Made by a program: the position numbers and the translations under genes | Origin: Methylococcaceae bacterium | GTDB lineage: Bacteria > Pseudomonadota > Gammaproteobacteria > Methylococcales > Methylomonadaceae | Direction: 5' to 3' | Assembly: GCA_021647585.1 (NCBI GenBank) | Contig: JAKIUK010000022.1 | Span: 1 to 55,194 of the forward strand | Length of the DNA stretch: 55,194 bases | Notes under the pieces: model-generated | What the model was told of the DNA's origin: nothing | Seen by the model: only the letters and a program-made list of their open reading frames with translations | Database searches by the model: none | Shown: piece by piece, positions 35,040 through 43,799 of the stretch | Position numbering within the stretch: position 1 is the first letter of the stretch | Layout: each line of letters starts with the position of its first letter

Positions 35040-35861
35040 ATGAATACAGTATCAGCAATCCCAATAAGCAAAAATAACACTGCGCCAAGTCTGACAGGGT
35101 TATCAAACAATCCTCTCGATTGTCCTGTCAATGATTTTGAATCAGCATTGGACAAACGGCAGACTAACCGAATGGCATTGATCCATTGGCTTAAAAACCA
35201 TCTTGTCGAAGGTACTGATTTTGGTTCTATAAAAACTAAACGCGGTTTATCAAAACCTTCGTTATGGAAAGCGGGTGCTGAAAAAATTAATACTATTTTA
35301 TCGGTATCAGCATTATTTCCGTCTTATGCGGACTATGAACAGGCAGCACTAACTAAAACAACATTAGAACAAATCATAATCCGATGCGAGTTAATCAATT
35401 CTCAGCAGATTGTAGTTGCTTCTGGTATTGGTGCACGTTCATTAAAGCAAGATTATAACGACTTGAACAAGTCACTAAAAATGGCTTCAAAGTCTGCATA
35501 TATTGATGCGACATTAAAACTAGCTGGTCTCAGTGATATATTTACTTTAGACCTTGAAGACATGATGCCTGAACAGATTTCACCAGCAACAACAGGGCAG
35601 CCTAATCAGAGTCAGTCACCAGTCAATAAACCACCAGCAAAAGCACCATCAGTACAAACGATTTCCCCTAAGCAGTTAACCGCTTTAGAGCAAATCATCA
35701 AAACTGATCATATTCACTCTGACAAACTACTTGCGTGGCTATCTAAGGTGAGTGTTTCACAAGGCTATCAACCATTGCAGCAGTTTTCTGAATTACCCGT
35801 AATTTTAGTCGATCAGGTGATGAAGAAATTGCCAGAATTCGCTAATACCGCAAAAAATTAG
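35040..35861 (+). CDS. phage/plasmid-type protein, possibly DNA-annealing or recombination associated
   Basis: 273 residues. The middle region ALIHWLKNHLVEGTDFGSIK, KPSLWKAGAEKI, then 'SLKMASKSAYIDATLKLAGL SDIFTLDLEDM' resembles a widespread group of phage and island proteins with an 'NxxLKMAxKRAxVDAxLxxxGxSxxFTQDLEDM' signature. Those are often near single-strand annealing proteins and Gp157-like genes. The C-terminus is Pro/Gln-rich linker plus a helical domain. Function is inferred only from motif and context. Strong AAGGAG ribosome site. Confidence 0.55.
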   Translation: MNTVSAIPISKNNTAPSLTGLSNNPLDCPVNDFESALDKRQTNRMALIHWLKNHLVEGTDFGSIKTKRGLSKPSLWKAGAEKINTILSVSALFPSYADYEQAALTKTTLEQIIIRCELINSQQIVVASGIGARSLKQDYNDLNKSLKMASKSAYIDATLKLAGLSDIFTLDLEDMMPEQISPATTGQPNQSQSPVNKPPAKAPSVQTISPKQLTALEQIIKTDHIHSDKLLAWLSKVSVSQGYQPLQQFSELPVILVDQVMKKLPEFANTAKN

Positions 35862-35940
35862 CTGCTGTGTATTTAACACGTATAGCAATTAACACTTTTA
35901 TTAACGCTTCAATTTTTAACAACAACACAGGAGATTAACC

Positions 35941-36210
35941 ATGTCTGAAAATAACCGTAAATTTTATAACATTGCCTATGGTAAACCAGATCCCTCTTCC
36001 GAAGAAGGTAAAAAGTTCTGGACTACCGTCGGCATATTAATCATTGGTCAAAACGATGAAGGTGAGGAACGAATTAGCATGAAGCTAAATTCAATTCCTT
36101 TAGATGCTGAATTTGACGGTTGGTTTTCAGTCTTTCCAAAAGACGACAATCGCGATTCAAATTCTCATCAAAATAGCAATCAATCCATTAACGAAATTGC
36201 ATTTCATTAA
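35941..36210 (+). CDS. conserved small protein, 89 aa
   Basis: MSENNRKFYNIAYGKPDPSS is followed by KKFWTTVGILIIGQNDEGEE and 'SMKLNSIPLDAEFDGWFSVF'. The layout (FWTxVG...xxKLxxIPLD...) is like small proteins found beside phage replication genes in mobile elements. Ser/Asn-rich tail. Good ribosome site (AGGAGATT). Function unknown. Confidence 0.55.
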   Translation: MSENNRKFYNIAYGKPDPSSEEGKKFWTTVGILIIGQNDEGEERISMKLNSIPLDAEFDGWFSVFPKDDNRDSNSHQNSNQSINEIAFH

Positions 36211-36221
36211 CAGGAGGTCTT

Positions 36222-36740
36222 ATGACTTTAGCACTATATGCAATAGCCGATGAATACAGAGCATCACTTTACGACATTCAAAATACTTTAGAGGATATTG
36301 AAATAGAGGATGAAGAAAAACAATCTATGATTGTTGATTCATTATCCAGTATCAAAGATGGTTTTGAAGTTAAAGCACTGAATGTTGCTGGTTTTATCGC
36401 TAATTTAAAGCTTGAATCTATTGCAGTAAAAACTGCAGAACAGCGCATGACACAGCGACGACGTTCTCTTGAACGCCAAACAGAATGGTTAACTGATTAT
36501 CTGTTTTGCCAATTGCAGAAAATGGACTTGAAGAAGCTAAGCAATGAACAGCTTCAGTTAACCATTAAAAATAATCCTGCAAAAGTCATCGTCAGCAATG
36601 AAGATGAAATCCCCAAGCAATTCAAAGAAACAGTGACCACCACCAAGGTACTAAAAGCCAACATTGCCAGTGCCATTAAAAGTGGCGAAAGCATTAAGGG
36701 CGTCTATCTTGAAGGCAGTCAACGTCTTGATATTCGCTAG
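36222..36740 (+). CDS. Siphovirus Gp157-like protein
   Basis: A 172-residue protein with the Gp157 (PF05565) layout. N-terminal LYAIADEYRASLYDIQNTLE is followed by a coiled-coil with Lys/Glu, 'AEQRMTQRRRSLERQTEWLT DYL' and the terminal 'LTIKNNPAKVIVSNEDEIPK', 'KANIASAIKSGESIKGVYLE'. The family is phage-encoded and associated with DNA replication or recombination modules; its biochemistry is not settled. It lies 11 nt after the preceding gene. Confidence 0.8.
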   Translation: MTLALYAIADEYRASLYDIQNTLEDIEIEDEEKQSMIVDSLSSIKDGFEVKALNVAGFIANLKLESIAVKTAEQRMTQRRRSLERQTEWLTDYLFCQLQKMDLKKLSNEQLQLTIKNNPAKVIVSNEDEIPKQFKETVTTTKVLKANIASAIKSGESIKGVYLEGSQRLDIR

Positions 36741-36749
36741 GGGAGTATT

Positions 36750-36881
36750 ATGTTTAGCAGCATCAATCTCTTTATACGCGGCGCAGTTGAGTTAATCAAC
36801 AACACGGCAACGCTTATCCTTAAATTAGCGGTTATCGGCTTGTTCTACATCATTGCAAGCTGGGCAAATAACTACCAGTAA
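36750..36881 (+). CDS. small single-helix membrane protein, 43 aa
   Basis: ATG at 36750 follows GGGGAG. The frame is MFSSINLFIRGAVELINNTA, TLILKLAVIGLFYIIASWAN, NYQ stop. Residues about 20-38 form one hydrophobic helix. It starts 9 nt after the Gp157 gene, so it belongs to the same operon. Function unknown. Confidence 0.6.
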   Translation: MFSSINLFIRGAVELINNTATLILKLAVIGLFYIIASWANNYQ

Positions 36882-37110
36882 CCATCAACATTCTTTAACT
36901 TTAATCACGGTGCTTGTCGTGGTTGCGGTTAATACTGTCCCCACGATCAGCACCTAAATCAAGGTGTATCTATGTCAAAGATCATGAATGAAATTATCCG
37001 TTGCATTGAGCAAGACGATAAATTTCGTGAAAAATATTATGACAATATTAACCGATTAGATGAACAGGAAAATACCTTAGCAAAACCTAGGCGAATTCCC
37101 AGTATCTATC

Positions 37111-37120
37111 TAGTACCAGT
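37111..37120 (+). repeat. 10-bp target-site duplication, left copy
   Basis: TAGTACCAGT directly before the IS end; the same 10 bp follow the IS at 38662-38671. Confidence 0.85.
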
Positions 37121-38661
37121 TAACGGTGTCCGACATTTTATTACAGATATGCCATCAAAACAGGTCGGAGCTTGCGCTCAAAGAGCCATGTGGCGCTTTT
37201 CTTTAGGAAATTGTTTTTTAAGAACCGCCAAGCTTGTTTGGTAATCTTAGATAGTTTTCTAAAAAAAGCACGATTATAATTGCCTTCCCAGTCAATACAG
37301 TAAGCGGTTTCTTTTGCTTCATGGCGTTTTTGTTGTGTTTGATGGTCTTCTTCCAAGCCCATCTCCTGTCCCTTTTTATTTAGAAATAAGCGCATGAGTA
37401 TATGTGTAACCAATGCCAATAAAGCTTGTTGCTCAATAGCAATAGGTGATTTCCCCCATACTTTGGCATTAGCCATATCTGTTTTGTAATTATCAAAATA
37501 TTTTTCTTCATCCCAGCGTCGGTGATAAAGAAAAGCAATCATACCAGGTGACAATGTAAAATCATTACTGAGATATTCATAAACTTTGCCGTCAGGCGAT
37601 ACGAATTGTATTAATCGCCAAACTTGTTTTGAGCTATTAAGTTGAATTTTCTTATCAAACACAATATTCTCATTAACTGCCGAGTGTTCAACATGACTTT
37701 CCTCAAGAATTTGATATTTGAAAGTCGATTTCATTCGTGTAATCACTGTCACATCGTATTTTGTTTTACGTAAATCCCAATAACGCGCTTCAATAAAGGC
37801 GCGGTCAACCACAAAAAGTGCATTTTTTTTGCAAGTCCAGTGAGAACCTTCCCAGCTTTCTTTGATAAAGCGCATTTCATCAATAGAGCGAGTTTCTGTC
37901 TGACTATCAATTGCAATCCCTGCTCGCATATCATAGGTCGTCATATTCATGTGCCCTTTCTTATTATCAGTCCCACCCTGGCCTGGATAAATCGGTTGAT
38001 AATGACTTGATTCATTTTGATAACTCGCATCTATGGCAAAAATAGAGCGCATCCCTAACTCTTCTTTTCCCGAAAACCTGTCGGGCAGTTCATTTCTTGC
38101 AGAAGTCACCAAGACTTGGACAGCCTGTTTCAATATTTTGCTGCGTGATGAATTGGCTAATGCATCTGACCATGTTGAGCGGGCTAAGGGGGCTTTTTCA
38201 GCTGTGTCATCAATGTCGAATAAAGATTGAATTTGTTCTCGTAGTATCTTTGTTCCCTGAAATTGACGTAAGCAGCCTAATAAAATAAAAAACTCAGCAG
38301 AGAGTACAGAATATTTTTGGCGTGAAAAGCGAACTTTATCTAGGGCTTTTTGCATGGGCAAGAACCATTCTCCCAAAACGGTATTATCCATCAGTGTGGA
38401 TTGCAAACTATCTAATCTTTTTGACATTATTTAAGCGTAAGTGACTGATTATAAATGGTATTACGCAAACAAATCCTATTCGACCTGTCAAGCCTTTTTT
38501 GCATTATTTTCAATCAATTAGAACGCCTGTCCTTCCCTCTGAGCGCCACTTTTTCGTGCAATTGAATCCCGTAAAAGTTGGTTTTTACACCTTAGGAAAC
38601 TTATTATCACCCATAGATTTGATGTATGTCTGCCATCTTATGTATTGTTGCGGACACCGTT
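37121..38661 (-). mobile_element. IS4-family insertion sequence, 1541 bp
   Basis: Ends: TAACGGTGTCCG at 37121-37132 and its near-inverse CGGACACCGTT at 38651-38661. It is flanked by a 10-bp duplication and contains one transposase gene with the IS4 YREK motif. Both the length and the duplication size fit the family. The insertion breaks the small gene at 36972. Ends and duplication are intact, so the insertion appears recent. Confidence 0.85.
37141..38427 (-). CDS. IS4-family DDE transposase
   Basis: A 428-residue protein with the catalytic first D in SIFAIDASYQN, the second D in LFVVDRAFIEARY, and the C-terminal glutamate in the YHRRWDEEKYFDNYK signature (Y-x2-R-x3-E-x6-K, the IS4 YREK motif). 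Length is typical (about 400-450). The stop lies 20 nt from the left IS end. Full length and probably active. Confidence 0.92.
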   Translation of the reverse strand: MSKRLDSLQSTLMDNTVLGEWFLPMQKALDKVRFSRQKYSVLSAEFFILLGCLRQFQGTKILREQIQSLFDIDDTAEKAPLARSTWSDALANSSRSKILKQAVQVLVTSARNELPDRFSGKEELGMRSIFAIDASYQNESSHYQPIYPGQGGTDNKKGHMNMTTYDMRAGIAIDSQTETRSIDEMRFIKESWEGSHWTCKKNALFVVDRAFIEARYWDLRKTKYDVTVITRMKSTFKYQILEESHVEHSAVNENIVFDKKIQLNSSKQVWRLIQFVSPDGKVYEYLSNDFTLSPGMIAFLYHRRWDEEKYFDNYKTDMANAKVWGKSPIAIEQQALLALVTHILMRLFLNKKGQEMGLEEDHQTQQKRHEAKETAYCIDWEGNYNRAFFRKLSKITKQAWRFLKNNFLKKSATWLFERKLRPVLMAYL

Positions 38662-38671
38662 TAGTACCAGT
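38662..38671 (+). repeat. 10-bp target-site duplication, right copy
   Basis: TAGTACCAGT immediately after the IS right end, identical to 37111-37120. Confidence 0.85.
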
Positions 38672-38718
38672 AGTTCCATCACAACCATTAACCGCAACAA
38701 AAATACAGGAGAAACCCC

Positions 38719-38964
38719 ATGCTTAGAACGTATCACATTAGCAGTTCAAATAACCAGACCAACACATTGAATATTGCCGAGCGCCACGATAACACACAGG
38801 TTACATTATCCATTAATGAAGGTGAACAAACGGCAAAAATAGTCTTAGACTATGAAGCCTTTGAAAACTTATGTGGATTAAAATATTCACTGGATTTAGT
38901 GGAAGCGGAACAAAACACCGTTGAACCTGAATCAACTGAAAATCCTTTACGCAAAGTCGCATGA
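38719..38964 (+). CDS. hypothetical protein, 81 aa
   Basis: MLRTYHISSSNNQTNTLNIA, then QVTLSINEGEQTAKIVLDYE and AFENLCGLKYSLDLVEAEQN. It starts 8 nt before the stop of the interrupted small gene, with ribosome site AGGAG, and overlaps the next gene by 4 nt. Part of the island's phage-like operon. No family recognised. Confidence 0.55.
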   Translation: MLRTYHISSSNNQTNTLNIAERHDNTQVTLSINEGEQTAKIVLDYEAFENLCGLKYSLDLVEAEQNTVEPESTENPLRKVA

Positions 38965-39257
38965 TGAATATGCCAGGATTATTCCCACTCGGGCACATCG
39001 TGATGACTCAAGATATCAAAGCATTAATTGATGACTCACAATCACCACTAAGTAATGCTGCCTTATTAGACTTAATTAACCGGCACAAAACTGGCGACGA
39101 TGGCGATGTGTGCGAAGAAGATGAAAAATCCAACCAGTATGCATTGAAGCATAATTTGAGGATATTCTCGGTTTATAAGCATGAAGCATCAACTGTCTGG
39201 ATCATTACTGAAGCAGACCGTTCATCAACAACCATATTACTCCCTGAGGAGTACTGA
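38961..39257 (+). CDS. conserved plasmid/island protein, 98 aa
   Basis: The second half, 'DGDVCEEDEKSNQYALKHNL RIFSVYKHEASTVWIITEAD RSSTTILLPEEY', matches a small conserved family widespread on plasmids and integrative elements ('GDWGDxCxEDxxxNxxAL...WIITEADRSxTTxLLPEEY'). Function unknown. It is sometimes mislabelled as a restriction subunit because it neighbours restriction genes. An alternative start is the ATG at 39003. Overlaps the preceding gene (ATGA). Confidence 0.75.
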   Translation: MMNMPGLFPLGHIVMTQDIKALIDDSQSPLSNAALLDLINRHKTGDDGDVCEEDEKSNQYALKHNLRIFSVYKHEASTVWIITEADRSSTTILLPEEY

Positions 39258-39271
39258 ATAAAGGAGGTGAC

Positions 39272-39303
39272 AAAAGGGAGAAGGTGCTGTTATCACACCT
39301 TTT
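39272..39303 (+). terminator. probable terminator of the phage-like operon
   Basis: AGAAGGTG and CACACCTTTTCT form a 6-8 bp stem followed by T-rich sequence, 15 nt after the last stop codon. Confidence 0.6.
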
Positions 39304-39402
39304 CTTGCTACTAAAACATACAGATATAAATAGTATACATAAGCAGAACTGTTAAGTTTTCCGCCGTTCAAAAATCATCATTAAAAAAATAGTTTTCAGA
39401 TA

Positions 39403-39476
39403 TGGTTGCGTAGGTTGCAAGGTTGTCATTTTCTATGGTGCAACCTCACAACGTCAACCACCTGTTTCACAAACTA
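39403..39476. repeat. island palindromic repeat, copy 3
   Basis: Imperfect dyad with TGGTTGCGTAGGTTGCAAGG, TTGTCA and TGGTGCAACCTCACAACGTC, AACCA, followed by TTCACAAACTA as in copy 2. It lies about 310 bp upstream of hsdM; copy 2 lies about 350 bp upstream of the other operon. Confidence 0.55.
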
Positions 39477-39785
39477 AAATCAATCAACGTTAATCTGCAT
39501 CTGCCTCATTTATATAATAAACAAGATATTTTAAATCATATTTATAATTCAACTAATGCTTTATGCTAGTGTTATATGTAAGCATTTATTTGTGTTAATC
39601 ACCTGTATAGATAGACCTATTATTTATCGTCAATTTCAATTGATATGTTGATTCAACGGCAGATTTTTATAGCTTAAACAGATAATCCATTTCAAAGAAA
39701 ATTTCTTATTGGTTAATCTTTAAATAATGGGACAATAGTACACTTTAAATTAATACTAAAGCACAACGCTACTTCAAAGGACGAC

Positions 39786-41363
39786 ATGATAACAGGTGAA
39801 CTGAAAAGCCAAGTTGATAAGATATGGGAAGCATTCTGGACAGGAGGTATTAGTAATCCTCTAACGGTTATTGAACAATTTACCTTCCTATTATTTCTAC
39901 GTCGATTGGATGAACGGCAACTGCTGGAAGAAAAGAAAGCGAATATGATGGGTGGTAGCGTTGATAATCCTATTTACGCTGATGCACATAAGCAATTTCG
40001 CTGGCATACCTTTAAAAATTTAGATCCAGAATCTTTATTTGCTTTGTTTACGCAACCACAAGCTGATAGCGGTAATCTCACTACCTTTGAGCATATGAAA
40101 CAGCTTGGTAGTAGTGCCGGTGTATTTGCTACGTTCATGAAAGGTGCTACCTTTATGATCCCGACACCTAAATTGTTAGATCAAGTGGTGCAGATGATCG
40201 ACAAGATTCAAATGGATGATCGGGATACTAAAGGTGATCTGTATGAATATCTGCTGTCTAAAATTGCTACTGCGGGGACTAACGGACAATTTAGAACACC
40301 ACGCCACATTATTAAAATGATGGTGGAAATCATGCAACCGAATAAGGAAGATACGCTATGTGATCCTGCTTGCGGTAGTGCTGGTTTTCTCGTTGCTACC
40401 GGTGAATATATACACGAGAATCATCCAGACTGGTTTCATGAACAAGACTTTAGAACGCATTACAATAATGCCATGTTTACCGGCATAGAGTTCGACAGCA
40501 CCATGTTGCGTATTGGAGCAATGAACTTGCAATTGCATGGTATTGATAGCCCGCAACTGATTGGACGAGATGCTTTAAGTGAAGCTAATGCAGAGATACG
40601 TGATCAATATAGTCTGATCCTTGCCAATCCACCGTTTAAAGGTTCTTTGGATTATGACAGTGTAGAAAGTTCCTTACTGAAAACCGTTAAAACCAAGAAG
40701 ACTGAATTGCTGTTTCTGGGCTTAATGTTGCGTATGCTAAAGATTGGTGGACGTTGTGCGGTGATTATTCCTGATGGCGTGTTGTTTGGTTCATCTAAAG
40801 CACATAAACAACTCAGAGAAACATTGCTCAGTAAACATAAACTGGATGCGGTTATCTCTATGCCCAGTGGTGTGTTTAAACCGTATGCTGGAGTCAGTAC
40901 GGCTATTCTGGTTTTCACCAAAACTAATAGCGGTGGAACAGATAATGTCTGGTTTTATGATATGCAGGCAGATGGTTATAGTCTCGACGATAAGCGTCAG
41001 CTGCTTGTTGGCGAATTTGATGACGATGTGCATGGAGGCACAAGTGCCGCAGGCGCAGGAAGCGCAGGAGCGGCTAAACGCACGATAGCCCCAGATTATC
41101 ACGAAAAAAACAATATACCTGATATTGTTATCCGTTTTAACCAACGTGACCAAGAACAAGACAGACAACGCACTGAACAAAGCTTTCTAGTACCACTGGA
41201 TGAAATTGAAAGTAACGACTGGGATTTGAGTATTAATCGTTATAAAGAAATTATTTATGAAGAAGTGGAATATTCTGCACCTGCTGAGATTATTGCGGAT
41301 ATTGAGCGGTTGGATGTTGAACGGACTCAAGCGTTGCAGTTATTGAAGGAGTTACTAGTTTAA
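39786..41363 (+). CDS. hsdM: type I restriction-modification methyltransferase subunit HsdM
   Basis: A 525-residue N6-adenine methyltransferase. The N-terminal HsdM domain (1-125) starts MITGELKSQVDKIWEAFWTG. The SAM site is LCDPACGSAGFLVATGEYIH, and the catalytic NPPF lies in LILANPPFKGSLDYD. It methylates adenine in the sequence chosen by HsdS and joins HsdR in the restriction complex. It shares a single base with hsdS (TAATG). Confidence 0.96.
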   Translation: MITGELKSQVDKIWEAFWTGGISNPLTVIEQFTFLLFLRRLDERQLLEEKKANMMGGSVDNPIYADAHKQFRWHTFKNLDPESLFALFTQPQADSGNLTTFEHMKQLGSSAGVFATFMKGATFMIPTPKLLDQVVQMIDKIQMDDRDTKGDLYEYLLSKIATAGTNGQFRTPRHIIKMMVEIMQPNKEDTLCDPACGSAGFLVATGEYIHENHPDWFHEQDFRTHYNNAMFTGIEFDSTMLRIGAMNLQLHGIDSPQLIGRDALSEANAEIRDQYSLILANPPFKGSLDYDSVESSLLKTVKTKKTELLFLGLMLRMLKIGGRCAVIIPDGVLFGSSKAHKQLRETLLSKHKLDAVISMPSGVFKPYAGVSTAILVFTKTNSGGTDNVWFYDMQADGYSLDDKRQLLVGEFDDDVHGGTSAAGAGSAGAAKRTIAPDYHEKNNIPDIVIRFNQRDQEQDRQRTEQSFLVPLDEIESNDWDLSINRYKEIIYEEVEYSAPAEIIADIERLDVERTQALQLLKELLV

Positions 41364-42529
41364 TGCAAGCATCATCACTTAAAGAAATCTCTGAGTTTAT
41401 AAAGACAGGTAAAACACCTCCTACGAAAGAGACTAAATATTTTAATGGAGATGTTCAGTGGTATACACCTGGCGATCTAGACAAAGATAAGTGTTTAAGC
41501 CAGTCTAATAGGAGCTTAACCCAACACTCATTTATAGATAAAAAAGCAGTGCAATTTCCAGCAGGAACTCTTTTGATTGCTTGTATAGGTGACATCGGGA
41601 AGCTGGGCATCACAACTCAAGAATGTTCTTCAAATCAACAGATAACAGGAATCAAGCCTAACAAAAATACAGATGTTAATTATTTATATTATTGGTTTAG
41701 ATACAATAAAAATCTTATTCAACATTTCTCAAATAATGCTGTTGTTCCTATTATCAACAATGGAACACTTGAGAAAATAAAAATCCCACTCCCACCTCTA
41801 CCAGAACAACAAAAAATAGCAGCAATTCTAGATGCAGCAGACAAGCTAAGACAAAAAGACCAACAACTGATTGAAAAATACACTGCGCTGAGTCAGTCTT
41901 TGTTTTTGGATATGTTTGGTGATATAAAACACAACCATAATAGTTTTAAGGTTACTACGATAGGTAAAGTTATATCAGAAATAAAGGATGGACCTCATGT
42001 TTCTCCAAAATATTCAGACGAAGGGATTCCTATATTATCAACTCGAAATATAAGACCTTTTATTCTAATTCTGAATGAACTAAAGTTTGTTTCTACTGAA
42101 ATGTATGAAACATTAACCAAAAGATTCTCACCTCGTAAAGGTGATGTATTACTTACAAAAGGTGGAACTACTGGTTATGCTAAAGTTGTTGATTTTGACT
42201 GGAAGTTTTGTATATGGGTACACATCGCAGCACTACGACCTAAAGCTGATTTAATTAGTGCTAAATATCTGGAAGCAGCTTTAAATTCACATTATTGCTA
42301 TCATCAGTCTCAGTTGCTGACTAAAGGCATAGCGAATAAAGATTTAGGATTAAAGAGGATAGTAAACATAGTATTACTTCTTCCACCTATCGCTCTACAA
42401 AACCAATTCGCAGAACGCATACAAGCAATAGAAACACAAAAACAACAAGCACAGGCAAGTCTACAAAAATCTGAAGATTTATTTAATAGTCTGCTACAAC
42501 GTGCTTTTAAAGGTGAATTAACCGCTTAA
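41363..42529 (+). CDS. hsdS: type I restriction-modification specificity subunit HsdS
   Basis: A 388-residue protein with two target-recognition domains (about 1-130 and 190-370) and conserved spacers. The central one is 'IPLPPLPEQQKIAAILDAAD KLRQKDQQL' and the C-terminal one is 'QNQFAERIQAIETQKQQAQA SLQ'. The TRDs bind the two halves of the bipartite DNA site. Both domains are full size. It follows hsdM without a gap and is upstream of DUF4160. Confidence 0.93.
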   Translation: MQASSLKEISEFIKTGKTPPTKETKYFNGDVQWYTPGDLDKDKCLSQSNRSLTQHSFIDKKAVQFPAGTLLIACIGDIGKLGITTQECSSNQQITGIKPNKNTDVNYLYYWFRYNKNLIQHFSNNAVVPIINNGTLEKIKIPLPPLPEQQKIAAILDAADKLRQKDQQLIEKYTALSQSLFLDMFGDIKHNHNSFKVTTIGKVISEIKDGPHVSPKYSDEGIPILSTRNIRPFILILNELKFVSTEMYETLTKRFSPRKGDVLLTKGGTTGYAKVVDFDWKFCIWVHIAALRPKADLISAKYLEAALNSHYCYHQSQLLTKGIANKDLGLKRIVNIVLLLPPIALQNQFAERIQAIETQKQQAQASLQKSEDLFNSLLQRAFKGELTA

Positions 42530-42543
42530 TCATCAATCAGACT

Positions 42544-42840
42544 ATGCCTAAACTTTATACTTATCTCGGAATCATCATTATGTTTTACAGCAATGAGCAT
42601 GAACCTATTCATGTGCATGGTAAACATCAAGGTGCTGAGTCTAAAGCTGAGATTATTATTGAGGATGGTAAAGTGATTGGTATACAGATTAAATCAGTTA
42701 AAGGTAAAAAACCATTAACAGCAAACAGCTTAAAGGATTTTAAGTATTTTATCGAAACTCATGCGGATGATATAGTGCAAAAGTGGATTGATTATTTTGT
42801 GTTACATAAACAAATCGCTTGTGAAAATGTGGAGAGGTGA
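42544..42840 (+). CDS. DUF4160 protein embedded in the restriction operon
   Basis: A 98-residue DUF4160 member. MPKLYTYLGIIIMFYSNEHE and PIHVHGKHQGAESKAEIIIE match the family's 'FYSNEHxPxHVH' signature. It belongs to a subgroup different from the one at 22570 (which has the RIGPYRFFFYSN start). It is 14 nt after hsdS and its stop overlaps the next start (GTGA). DUF4160/DUF2442 pairs are thought to be toxin-antitoxin-like; that is inference. Confidence 0.85.
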   Translation: MPKLYTYLGIIIMFYSNEHEPIHVHGKHQGAESKAEIIIEDGKVIGIQIKSVKGKKPLTANSLKDFKYFIETHADDIVQKWIDYFVLHKQIACENVER

Positions 42841-43103
42841 ATCAAATGATTGCCGACAACCAAGTCATTAGTATTGAACAAGCAAAGCAATTGGATGACT
42901 ATAAACTACAATTGGTTTTTAATGACCAATCCAGTCAGGTTGTGGATTTTCAACCTTTTTTATCACAATCACTCAATCCATTGATTAGAAAATATTTAGT
43001 ACCAGAAGAATTTGCTAAATTTGAGATTGATGAAGGTGATCTCCAATGGAATGATTATGACCTGTGCTTTCCCATTGCTGATTTGTATGAAAACAGGATA
43101 TAG
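42837..43103 (+). CDS. DUF2442 protein, partner of DUF4160
   Basis: About 88 residues from the GTG at 42837 (an ATG at 42846 is possible). Residues 'LQLVFNDQSSQVVDFQPFL' and 'FEIDEGDLQWNDYDLCFPIA DLYENRI' match the DUF2442 core (W-N-D-x-D/E... I-x-L). It overlaps the DUF4160 stop by 4 nt. Confidence 0.82.
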   Translation: MNQMIADNQVISIEQAKQLDDYKLQLVFNDQSSQVVDFQPFLSQSLNPLIRKYLVPEEFAKFEIDEGDLQWNDYDLCFPIADLYENRI

Positions 43104-43261
43104 CTTCATCTTGTTTTGTCAGTTTCCATCTATAGTTCACGCAGAGATAGATGAAAAGCTGACCATAACAATTAACGGTAACAATGTTTGACATTATATA
43201 TTTTCGCGCTTAGTATTTGTATACCGATCTAAAAAACAAGTAAATAGGTGAGGTAATTGCT

Positions 43262-43510
43262 ATGAACCTTAGCTTAACACCCCAATTAGAAATCTTTATC
43301 CGAGAATGTGCTGAATCGGGTGACTATAACAATGCCAGTGAAGTCGTACGTGAAGCGGTCAGATTACTCAAGCGCACCACTGAAGAACGAGCTATCAAAT
43401 TGAAGTATTTACGTGAAGCCATTGCCGAAGGTGATACTGCAATCAATCGTGGTGACTCCCACGTATTTAATTCAGAAGAAGAACTGGATCACTTCTTTGA
43501 CCAACTATAA
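43262..43510 (+). CDS. ParD-family antitoxin
   Basis: An 82-residue ribbon-helix-helix protein. It starts MNLSLTPQLEIFIRECAESG, then YNNASEVVREAVRLLKRTTE, the hallmark of the CC2985/ParD antitoxin family. It follows DUF2442 after 158 nt, with ribosome site GAGGTAAT. It should bind and neutralise the overlapping ParE toxin and repress the operon. Confidence 0.93.
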   Translation: MNLSLTPQLEIFIRECAESGDYNNASEVVREAVRLLKRTTEERAIKLKYLREAIAEGDTAINRGDSHVFNSEEELDHFFDQL

Positions 43511-43799
43511 ACCGTTACGTTTATCAAGCTCGGCAAAAACTGACTTAAAGCGTATTGCAGCATATACACTCCAAGAATGGGGTGTAGTACAGAAAAAAGT
43601 GTATCTTGATTTGATTAAGAAATCATTCAACACTTTAAGCACTGTAGGCAATATTGGCAAAAAGCGTGATGATATAGAACATAATCTGTACGCTTATTGT
43701 ATAAAAAAGCATACTGTTTATTTCCGAGAAACTGATCATGAATTTGTTGTAATCCGCATTCTACATTCACGTATGGATCCTCAAAGACACTTAACATGA
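43497..43799 (+). CDS. ParE-family toxin
   Basis: About 100 residues from the TTG at 43497, which overlaps the end of parD by 14 nt (a longer frame from 43413 adds non-homologous residues). 'KPLRLSSSAKTDLKRIAAYTL', 'EWGVVQKKVYLDLIKKSFNT' and 'VYFRETDHEFVVIRILHSRM DPQRHL' are typical RelE/ParE features. Such toxins usually act on gyrase. The stop overlaps the hsdR ATG (ATGA), so toxin and restriction subunit are translationally coupled. The start is the least certain part. Confidence 0.85.
   Translation: MTNYKPLRLSSSAKTDLKRIAAYTLQEWGVVQKKVYLDLIKKSFNTLSTVGNIGKKRDDIEHNLYAYCIKKHTVYFRETDHEFVVIRILHSRMDPQRHLT

Larger units (their letters stand above)
36972..38726 (+). pseudogene. small gene interrupted by an IS4 element
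   Basis: The 5' part (36972-37120) reads MSKIMNEIIRCIEQDDKFRE, KYYDNINRLDEQENTLAKPR, RIPSIYLVPV. The 3' part resumes after the IS at 38672 in the same frame: VPSQPLTATKIQEKPHA, stop at 38724-38726. Joining across one copy of the 10-bp target duplication restores a 67-residue frame. The gene is of unknown function and has a ribosome site (AAGGTG). The 90-codon and 75-codon frames that run into the IS from each side are chimaeras. Confidence 0.8.
39258..39785. other. intergenic region upstream of hsdM
   Basis: About 530 bp. It contains a terminator (39272-39303), palindromic repeat copy 3 (39403-39476) and the presumed restriction-operon promoter. No gene seen. Confidence 0.5.
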
